A DNA stretch of 64,000 nt, taken from Eurosta solidaginis (taxonomy: Eukaryota; Arthropoda; Insecta; Diptera; Tephritidae). Below, piece by piece: positions 55,023 through 64,000 of the stretch (position 1 is its first letter; each line of letters begins with the position of its first letter). Under the pieces are notes generated by a model. It ran no database searches. It worked only from the letters and a program-made list of their open reading frames with translations, and was not told the origin of the DNA. Location of the stretch: the NCBI RefSeq assembly GCF_040869045.1, contig NC_090323.1, positions 156,694,426-156,758,425 of the forward strand, given 5' to 3'. The translations under genes were made by a program, and so were the position numbers.

Positions 55023-56370
55023 ACTATCTGAAACAATCCCGAACTAATCTCAAAATAGTACCGGAATGATTCTAACATTAATACAAAAAAAAAGTTGGAA
55101 ATAACCACAAAATGATACCCGACAATCAAAAAAGACATAAAATTGGTCGGTCAAATGACCCCAAACACAAAAATCTGGACGTAGTCTGGGCATCACGCTT
55201 AGCGGTCTTACTAATAGTAAGAAAGTATTTTAAAATAAAAGTTTATCACTGAGAAAGACTGAAAAAAGGAAAGATAAACATATGTACCCCACTGAGAAAT
55301 AAATTTTTTGTTCTGGGATATCGGCTCTTGTCCGTGATAAGCCGAACTGATCTTTCTGGCTAACCATTAAATGAAAAGTTTAAAATTAGTGAAAGAAAAT
55401 ATAGTTTCAAATAATTGCATCTGGTGGCGAAAAAATCGATTGTATTAAAATATTGGTACAAACGAAGGGAAAACTTTATAAAAAGTTTATTTATAACAAA
55501 TTTTCTATTAACGTTGCGCCCGACATTGACGCTAGTAAAAGCTAGACAAATTTAAATCCGATGTATTATTCACTTCCTAATTATACTTTTGAAGTCTTCC
55601 GCACCACAAAATTGCAACAAAATGAAATACAAATCGCTCTTTAAATTAAAATATACCATGAATAATATTATACAGCAAAAGTTTATTAAAGCCCGCTCGA
55701 ATTAAACTCAGAAACATCTACAATATTTCTGCTCTTCGCAGCTAAATTAAGCGCAGATAAATCAAGCTCCGACAAAATTAAACGCAAAATTTATGTATAT
55801 AGGTAGAAAGTCCTCCCTCATTTCTGCTACGTATTACAAAAAATTCACTTAACTGTTTTCTTAAAACACTCCTCCATCCAACTAAAGCCTCAGGTAAATG
55901 TCATTGACAGATAACAATTTCCGTTTTGTGGTATCCTTAGTGTTACGCCTACCAACGCAAGAAAGATGTGTCACCTGAGAAAAGGTGACTATGTCAGTTT
56001 GTGGCAACAGAGAACATGCCACGCTGCATTAACGCCTGCCTTTTGTAACGAAATTATGGAAATTTATTAATATCATAAATTTGTGTACTTTAATATAATT
56101 TATGTTAATGTATATATGTATGTGTATTTGTGCTTTAACCGCAAAACGTTACTCCACTCAGCACTCTGACCGCAGGCAAAGTAATAAATGCCAAACAAAA
56201 GAATTAGAATGACTTTGTGTATATACATTTTCTCTAGTCTTGACATTTATTTTTCTGGCTCGTTAGGTAAGGTTGTACGTGTTTGATTGTTTAGTCCAAC
56301 AACCTAAACTTTCATTACCTGTTAGAGCTATTTGACTTCATCATTGTAAATGCGTTCGCTATTTTGTTAT
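55023..56370. other. Intergenic, no gene recognised
   Basis: Repeat flank to about 55140, then AT-rich sequence without supported frames. Confidence 0.45.
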
Positions 56371-56371
56371 T

Positions 56372-58961
56372 TTTATACTCAGTTGAGCAGAGCTCACAGA
56401 GTATATTAAGTTTGATTGCATAACGGTTGATTGTACAGGTATAAAGGAATCGAGATAGATATAGACTTCCATATATCAAAATCATCAGGATCGAAAAAAA
56501 ATTTGATTGAGCCATGTCCGTCCGTCCGACCGTCCGCCCGTTAACACGATAACTTGAGTAAATTTTGAGGTATCTTGATGAAATTTGGTATGTAGGTTCC
56601 TAAGCACTCATCTCACATTACTAATTAAAATGAACAATATAGGACTATAACCACGCCCACTTTTTCGATATCGAAAATTTCGAAAAACCGAAAAAGTGCG
56701 CTAATTCATTACCAAAGACGAATAAAGCGATGAAACTTGGTAGGTGAGTTGAGCTTTTCACGCAGAATAGAAAATTGGTAAAATTTTGTACAATGGGCGT
56801 GGCACCGCCCACTTTTAAAAGAATGTAATTTAAAAATTTTGCAAGCTGTAATTTGGCAGTCGTTGAAGATGCCACGATGAAATTTGGCAGGAACGTTACA
56901 CTTATTACTATATGTATGCGTAATAAAAATTAGCAAAATCGGAGAACGACCACGCCCACTTTTAAAAAAAAAATTTTTTTTTAAGTAAAATTTTAACAAA
57001 AAATTTAATATCTTTACAGTATATAAGTAAATTATGTCAACATTCAACTCCAGTAATGATATAGTGCAACAAAATGCAAAAATAAAAGAAAATTTCAAAA
57101 TGGGCGTGGTTCCGCCCGTTTTCATTTAATTTGTCTAGGATACTTTTAATGCCATAAGTCGAACAAAAATGTACCAATCCTTGTGGAATTTGGTAGTGGC
57201 TTTGATTCTGGGACGATGACTTATATCTGTGAAAAAGGGCGAAATCGGTTGAAGCCACGCCCAGTTTTTATACACAGCCGACCGTCTGTCCTTCCGCTTG
57301 GCCGTTAACACGATAACTTGAGCAAAAATCGATATATCTTTACTAAACTCCGTTCACGTACTTATCTGAACTCACTTTGTATTGGTATAAAAAATGGCCG
57401 AAATCGAACAATGACCACGCCCAATTTTTCGATATCGAAAAATGCGAAAAACGAAAAAAATGCCATAATTCTATACCAAATACGAAAAAAGGGATGAAAC
57501 ATGTTATTTGGATTAGTTTATTGACGCAAAATATAACTTTAGAAAAAAACTTTGTAAAATGGGTGTGACACCTACCATATTAAGTAGAATGAAATGAAAA
57601 AGTTCTGCAGGGCGAAATAAAAAACCCTTGAAATCTTGGCACGAATACGGTTCGTGGTATTATATATATAAATAAATTAGCGGTATCCAACAGATGATGT
57701 TCTGGGTCACCCTGGTTCACATTTGGGTCGATTCTGGAAAACGCCTTCACATATATAACTACCATCACTCCCTTTTAAAAGCCTCTTTAATACCTTTAAT
57801 TTGATACCCATATCGTACAAACACATTCTGGAGTCACCCCTGGTCCACCTTTATGGCGATATCTCGAAAAGGCGTCCACCTAGAGAACTAAGCCCCACGC
57901 CCTTTTAAAATACTCATTAACACCTTTCATTTGATACCCATATCGTACAAACTTATTCTAGAGTCACCCCAGGTCCACCTTTGTGGATATATCTCGAGAA
58001 AGCGTCCACCTATAGAACTAAGGCCCACTCCCTTTTAAAATGCTCTTTAATACCTTTCGTTTGATACCCATATTGTACAAACGTATTCTAGAGTCACCCC
58101 TGGTCCACCTTTATGGCGATATCTCGAAAAGGCGACCACCTATACAACTACCACCACTCCCTTTTAAAACCCTCATTAATACCTTTATTTTGATATCCAT
58201 ATCGTACAAACACATTCTAGGGTCACCCCTGGTCCACCTTTATGGCGATATCTCCAAAAGGCGTCCACCTGTAGAACTAAACCCCGCGCCATTTTGAAAC
58301 ACTCATTAACACCTTTCGTTTGATACCCATATTGTACAAACGCATTTTAGCGTCACCCCTGGTCCACCTTTATGGCGATATCTCGAAAAGCGTCCACCTA
58401 CAGAACTAAGGCCCACTCCCTTTTAAAATGCTCTTTAATACCTTTCGTTTGATACCCATATTGTACAAACGTATTCTAGAGTCACCCCTGGTCCACCTTT
58501 ATGGCGATATCTCGAAAAGGCGACCACCTATACAACTACCACCACTCCCTTTTAAAACCCTCATTAATACCTTTATTTTGATATCCATATCGTACAAACA
58601 AATTCTAGAGTCACCCCTGGTCCACATTTATGGCGATATCTCGAAACGGCGTCCACCTATGGAAATAAGGATCATTCCCTTTTAAAATACTAATTAACAC
58701 CTTTCATTTGATACCCATATCGTACAAACAAATCTAGAGTCAACCCTGATCCACCTTTATGGCGATATCGCTAAATGGCGTCCACCTATAGAACTATGGC
58801 ACACTCCCTCTTAAAATACTCTTTAATACCTTCCATTTGATACACATGTCATACAAACACATTCCAGGGTTACCCTCGGTTTATTTTCCTACTGTCGCCA
58901 CCATAGCTCTCAACTGAGTATGTAATGTTCGGTTACACCCGAACTTAACCGTCCTTACTTG
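56372..58961 (+). mobile_element. DINE-1/Helentron-like repeat (copy B, near complete)
   Basis: The subterminal inverted repeats are TACTCAGTTGAGCAGAGCT near 56377 and AGCTCTCAACTGAGTA near 58905. The 5' block has GTCCGTCCGTCCGACCG at 56516, the palindromic TTCGATATCGAA at about 56661 and GTGGGCGTGG-type segments. Then come tandem 130-bp units (57770-58890), and a 3' stem-loop GTTCGG (58927-58932) with CCGAAC (58938-58943), ending CTTACTTG before a T-run. It matches copy A at 548-2312 in reverse orientation. It is non-coding; frames such as 56709-57125 and 58040-58297 are products of the repeats. Confidence 0.75.
57770..58890 (+). repeat. Tandem array of ~130-bp units (about nine), with a ~389-bp higher-order repeat
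   Basis: The anchor CCCTTTTAAAA (or a one-step variant) recurs at about 57771, 57900, 58030, 58160, 58290, 58419, 58549, 58678 and 58807. Each unit has TTTGATACCCATAT.GTACAAAC and CACCCCTGGTCCACCTTTAT-type blocks. Units 58030-58290 and 58419-58680 are nearly identical, giving a three-unit higher-order period. Confidence 0.9.
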
Positions 58962-60635
58962 TTTTTTTTTTTATGCTTGTATCGACGCTGTTAAACACGC
59001 TAAATGGTGACTGTCGCCTTAATTGTGGCCTTTCCGTAATTCGGAAGAAGGATTAAAGATAGATATTCTGAACAAAACTGTGATTGTTGGAGTGTGTAAC
59101 TTGTCAAAATAAGAACAAATGCTAATAACTGCTGCTTACTCACAGCTCGATGTTTTTATGGTTATTTGCTTATAGTTTATTTAGATCTTTAAAGTTAACT
59201 TAAGGGGCTAATTATATAACGCACTGTTCAATGAAACTAAAAATTTCATGAATCACTCAGGTTTACTGTCACTCACGATACAATTTTTTTTACATGAGGA
59301 GTAATTACTCGTCGCGTCTTCTCAGATAATATATAATTTTCATTTTATTTAAATTTTATTTTTCTTTTGTTTCATAACATCGTCCGTTGAATGGAAAACT
59401 ATTATTATTATTATAAGGCGTCGATGCACTGCGATCTTTATTTTAATCTATTTTGCTCGAAGGCTTGGGGGTTTTTATGTATATAAGTACAACTTCCGGC
59501 TAATTACTCCATATTACGAAGGTATTAAGAGTCACACCACCTATATGGGACAGTCTCTGCCTTGCAGAAGCCGCGAGTTAGCAGGGAATATGAACCGGCG
59601 TTTTATCTTCCAGCTCACAGGAATGTGTATTCGGTTGAATTAACTTAGGTGAAATAGTAGAAAGTTCGTAGGTCCTCTCTGGGGATGCTTACAGATTTCA
59701 CTGGATATTCAATCCAGTGTTATCTGAACTACTTTGTTGTCAGTTACTTATGCTTTCCCTGTGTGTGTATGCCCATATTAAACCAATGAAGGACTCTGGG
59801 CCATAAAATGCTGTTATAGCACTTTCGTTTCAGGATGTTGCCTTACTCACTTCACAATATTTGGGTTGGTGAATGTGTTTTTCAGCATTGGCGATCACGA
59901 TACCCTATTCGCTCGCTCTACGCAATTCAAGCTACTGCCACTCACATCTATTCACCACAGATTTACTCATTTTGAAGTCGCCTTGTCTTTTATTTCGCGT
60001 CAACGATAACGCTCATACATGGCTGCGCCTATCACAAGCGTGGTCTTAAAGGCAGCAGTCCTCGAGGCAGCGTATATCTGGCTTAATAGGACTCTATATT
60101 TCCCGCAGCCGTAATATGACAGCAATCGGTCAAAAATTGTTTTCAGAGAGCAAGGCCGATAGTTGAGTGGAGAAGTTATAGGTAGTTTGTTGAATGAACA
60201 GCTTGTCGGCTTAAAACTCTCATTGATTTCACCAATAATATTTTGTCTGAATCAATAAATGTACTAGTATACTGCCGCTATGCCTGCCGTCCATTGAACC
60301 GCTCTAAATTTCTTTCTTAATCATTGCCTTTTCTTCAATAAGAAAGAAGATACTCAAGACATAGCCGTGACTTACTTATTATGCCTATGATACAGATAAT
60401 TAGGTTTTAGTTTGACAAGTTTACCATACAGTGATGGTAGCATTACAATGTTTTAGTAAAGTAATAATAAAATCGTTTTTAAATACCAATGTGAGTTAAT
60501 ATAAATAATTGTTTGTGGAGTAATATGTCATGTAAAATTTAAATCTACAATTGTGCAATATTTTGTTTGTAACTACATATTTTAAATATAGTAATTTCAT
60601 TTCTAATGTTGTTTTTGTTTTTTTTTTGTTATTCT
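58962..60635. other. Intergenic, no gene recognised
   Basis: It contains the 59240-59275 block similar to 21535-21580. No supported frame. Confidence 0.4.
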
Positions 60636-60639
60636 GTTA

Positions 60640-60907
60640 TAAACAAATATAGACCGCCCCTGAGGAAGATAAGTGATATATCGTAACGTGAAACTACAAT
60701 CCATCTGGCAATACACTTTTTCATTGACGTTTTTCTTTACCCGTCTTTCGCAATCTGCCGCTTATTTTCGACGTCACTTCGTTTTTGCCTCCAACAAAAT
60801 AGCATCATTAATTCCGCTACAATTCTTTTATTTAATATATTAATATTATTGTAAATTGTAAACCAATAAAATAATCAACAATAAAGTAATAAAGTGAAGT
60901 CACAACA
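60640..60907 (+). repeat. Possible end of a 5' LTR of the right-hand gypsy element
   Basis: The segment ends CACAACA just before a primer-binding-like TGGCGACGAG and contains poly(A)-like CAATAAAATAATC and CAATAAAGTAATAAAG near 60863-60893. The LTR start cannot be fixed because the second LTR is outside the window. Confidence 0.35.
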
Positions 60908-60909
60908 TC

Positions 60910-60930
60910 TGGCGACGAGAAAAAATCACA
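60910..60930 (+). promoter_or_regulatory. Primer-binding-site-like sequence
   Basis: TGGCGACGAGAAAAAATC starts two bases after a CA that would end the LTR. TGG plus the position support a tRNA primer site; I cannot name the tRNA. Confidence 0.4.
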
Positions 60931-61955
60931 ATGGCTGAAGGAATAAAGGAATTGATAAACAGCAGAAAACGTTCTTCATAGATGTGCTAGGAGCACAGCG
61001 ATCGTGGATGGAGTCACAGCTTTATATTCAAAGGAAAGAGTTCCAAAATATGGAATATAAAGCCGCAGCAACAGCGGGCGCGCCAAGTTCCAATAAGCCG
61101 TCGATATCAGATAACACTCATATCGCCGTACCAGCATTTGCACCATTTAATCGCGAAAAGCAGCAGTGGGAGTCATATGTTGCGCAGCTGACTCAACACT
61201 TCACGGCATGTAAAGTCGTCGACGAAAAGGCATTTTTTCTTTCGTGGATTGGCGGCGAAACCTTTGAACTGTTGGTTAAATTATTCGGCAGCATAGATGT
61301 GCAGTCGAAATCGTATGACGAGCTTATAGGAAAACTAACCTCACATTTTAAAGCAAAAGTGCATGTGCTTGCATCTCGGTATGAATTATTTAAGCTAAAA
61401 ATGAAAACTAATCAAAAATATTCAGAGTGGCTAGCTGAATTGCGCAGAGTGGCTCGTAATTGTAAATACGTATGCCGCAATAAGGAATGCAATGAAGAAT
61501 TTGTAGACGAGCTGATCAGTGACATAATTGTTTTAAATACACTTCATGAACAAGTGAGAACATCAGCGCTCCCTAAGTTGGAGCCAATACTTGAAGATAT
61601 TATGTTGATAGCCGAATCGTTTGAAGCAGCGCAAACCGTCAAGAGCAGGTATCGGCTGAAAATGAAACGAAAAACGAAGTCTTCCAATTAAAACCATCGC
61701 AAACGCAAACACAAACTCATAACAGTCAGGAATTTCAGTCTTGCTCTGGATGTGGAACAAATCATATACCAGAAAAATGCAAATTTTGGAACGCGCAATG
61801 CCGTAAATGTAAGCGCTTTGGTCATATAGCGCCTGTTTGCAAAACTGGATCGAAGGTAAATGCCATACCCAAGCGGCAACAAAGTATACAAATGCCGAAG
61901 AAAAGTCAAAACGGTGTTTTAACAATTAATCAAGTCAACCCCTTGGCAATGCAGT
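60931..61955 (+). pseudogene. Ty3/gypsy gag: capsid and zinc-knuckle regions, frameshifted
   Basis: The ATG at 60931 (MAEGIKEL) is followed by a one-base frame change near 60953 into a 236-codon frame. This has a retrotransposon-gag capsid region: PAFAPFNREKQQWESYVAQL (about 61130), KAFFLSWIGGETFELL, then SKSYDELIGKLTSHFK and YSEWLAELRRVARNC. A second change near 61648 leads to a zinc-knuckle pair, CSGCGTNHIPEKC (about 61741) and CRKCKRFGHIAPVC (about 61801). Capsid and nucleocapsid package the element RNA. The frame ends near 61955. Confidence 0.75.
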
Positions 61956-61977
61956 AAACAAAGTAAATCGTAAATTT

Positions 61978-64000
61978 ATGGTTGAATTAAAAGTGAGTGG
62001 CACACCTTTACAATTTCAGCTCGACTCCGGAGCAACCTGTTCTGTTATCGGAAAACAGGGCTACAAGAAACTGCATAGTCCCCAATTGTTGACATGTAAT
62101 CAAAGTTACCTCACTATATACGGTGGTGGGCACGTAAAAGTTCTAGGGACTATCTATGTTATGCTTCAAAGTGGAAAATTTGAAAGAATGGCTCAGATTA
62201 ATGAACGGAGAGATCTTAGGTACGGACCTTATAGAGGAGCTAGGGCTTTGTACTTGCCAAGCATACGTTAGAGCCCTAACTTTAAATTATTCTGACGAAC
62301 TTGTTAAAAAGTTCCCAACCGTTTTCACTGAATCGCTTGGTCACTTTGATTTTTTTAAAGCGTAACTACAGCTAAAGCCAAATGCTGTACCTAGATATTT
62401 TAAAGCACGCCCCTTGCCATTTTCGCAGCTGAGGCTGCAAAACCGAAGCACAGCGTTTAGTAGATAAGGGTATATGGGAGCCAATAAATTTTAGCAGCTG
62501 GGCAGCACCCGTTGTAGTGGTACCTAAAGCAAATGGATGCATACGTATTTGCAGTGACTTCAAAGCTTTGAACGCACAACTAGATATCGACCAATACCCA
62601 ATTCCACGTATTGAGGAATTATTCCAATCAATGCGTGGAAGTCAATTCTTTGCCAAAATAGACTTGTCTGATGCATACCTTCAAATAGAAATGGACAATG
62701 CTTCGAAGAAACTTACTGTAGTCAACACACTAGCCGGTCTCTTCGAGTACCAACGACTGCCTTTTAGTATAGCTAGCGCGCCAGCCATATTTCAGCGGCT
62801 TCTAGAGCAAGTAATTGTCAATATTCCCATGTGCGTCACCTACCTAGATGACATAATAATAGGAGGAATATCGGTCGAGGATCTTAATTTAAATATAGAG
62901 CAAGTATTAAAACGCCTGGAGAAAAACGGATTTACGTGCAAGCAAACCAAATGCAGTTTTATGCAAAGTGATGTAGAATACCTCGGATTCGTCATCAATT
63001 CTAATGTAATAAGCCCCACCAGCTCAAAAATTGCAGCAATAAAGGAATTGCCACGGCCAAGCAACATTAAAGAGTCGCAGGCGTTTTTAGGTAAGATTAA
63101 TTATTACAAGTTTATTAAAAATTTTGCACAACTAGCAGCGCCACTTAATAAATTGCTCCGCATAAATGCAATATTTAATTGGGAAAAGAGCAAGAGGAAG
63201 CATACGTGGAGTTGAAGAGACAATTATCAACTGCTCCATGACTTTCTCATTTTGATGACAAATTACCTATTGTGCTTGCGACAGACGCGTTATCACACGG
63301 CATTGGCGTCGTCTGGTCACACCGTCTCCCCGTCGGCTCAAAAAAGCCAGTAGCTTTTGCTTCTAAAACTCTAGACGTGCATCAAAAGTGTTACAGCCAA
63401 ATTGAGAAAGAGGCGCTGTCGATTGTTTTTGGGGTTAAAAAGTTTCACCAGTACCTCTATGGCCGATCGCTTACGCTGCTAACGGATCATAAGCCATTGG
63501 TAACAACATTCAGCCCCGATAAACAGCTACCGGTTCTAACGATTCAACGACTTCCAAGCCGGGCCCTTATGGCATACAGTTATAAAATTCAATACAGAGC
63601 CACTGATAAACATAGCAATGCAGATGCGCTATCACGATTACCTAAAGGCCCCGATATAGCCTTTGATGAAGAAAATCTACGTTTTGAATTGGGAATTCAG
63701 CAACAACTAGAGGAATTTCCGCTAAATGCTTCACACCTCCGCAAGCTAGCTCATCGCGATGTAGCCCTTAAAAGAGTAGGCAACTTTATAGCAATATTTT
63801 ACACGCCGATTTTCCCTGAGCATCGAAATGGGGATTATTGTTTTGCAAACAAATTACAGTCGCGCCGTAGTACCAGAATGTGTCAGGGCAGATCGACCTT
63901 GGCAGCGCATCCATTTAGACTTTGCTGGGCCCTTCTTTGACACGATGTGGCTACTGTGTATAGACGCATACTCCAAATTTCCGTTTGTTGTAAGGATGCA
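61978..64000 (+). pseudogene. Ty3/gypsy pol, frameshifted, running off the window
   Basis: Protease (FQLDSGATCSVIG, about 62018) opens the region. Frame changes near 62160 and 62365-62460 precede reverse transcriptase with FAKIDLSDAYLQIEM (about 62650), FSIASAPAIFQRLL and the YLDD box (about 62841). A stop near 63213 is followed by RNase H (ATDALSHGIGVVWSH near 63276, KEALSIVFGVKKFHQYL, ending HSNADALSRLP near 63612). The integrase zinc-finger region is deleted: after HRDVALKRVGNFI the sequence passes quickly to the RPWQRIHLDFAGPF core start near 63890, in another frame. The element continues past 64000. It is not functional as seen. Confidence 0.8.

Noticed and set aside
58040..58685. Two near-identical 85-codon plus-strand frames
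   Set aside because: They are produced by the 130-bp tandem units and not genes.
57770..58890. CRISPR-like array
   Set aside because: Units are contiguous 130-bp tandem repeats without unique spacers, in an insect-type genome.

Overview
The window is repeat-dominated DNA from an insect, most likely a higher dipteran and plausibly a tephritid fruit fly. This inference rests on the mix of BEL/Pao and Ty3/gypsy LTR elements, LOA-like and RTE-like non-LTR elements, Helitron/DINE-type repeats and hAT/Harbinger-type DNA elements, on AT-rich spacers, and on two decayed animal housekeeping genes (UTP15-like and RCE1-like). Almost every recognisable coding stretch belongs to a transposable element. 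No tRNA, rRNA or CRISPR array is visible.

Layout. 0.5-2.3 kb: a DINE-like (Helentron-related) repeat interrupted by a MITE. 3.7-6.9 kb: non-LTR reverse transcriptase relics. 10-14 kb: a solo LTR, a hAT relic and palindromic repeats. 17.4-21.5 kb: a four-level nest, Harbinger-like > second DNA element > LOA-like non-LTR > 804-bp MITE, with target-site duplications (TSDs) readable for the outermost and innermost layers. 21.96-35.99 kb: the dominant object, a 14-kb BEL/Pao element. Its two 505-bp LTRs differ at one base and it is flanked by GAGGG. It carries an intact 1586-residue gag-pol frame lacking the gag N-terminus, a minus-strand UTP15 pseudogene, a minus-strand RCE1-like exon, and a second zinc-knuckle/protease-like frame. 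36.2-44.3 kb: LTRs of a gypsy family that targets ATAT, SAP-domain gag remains and two more LOA-like 3' ends. 45.1-48.1 kb: a gypsy pol with a few disabling lesions. 49.2 kb: a small single-exon gene candidate with TATA box and poly(A) signal. 53-55 kb: a Helitron relic with a solo LTR inside. 56.4-59 kb: a long DINE-like copy with about nine 130-bp tandem units. 60.9-64 kb: a second gypsy element running off the right edge.

Functionally, the only long uninterrupted frames are the BEL gag-pol and the second BEL-like frame, both between the near-identical LTRs. This element is the likeliest recently active unit, and its host-gene cargo is the most unusual thing in the window. The 104-residue frame at 49.2 kb is the only candidate for an intact gene not derived from a transposon. 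Family names come from recognised motifs and remembered families; no database search was possible.
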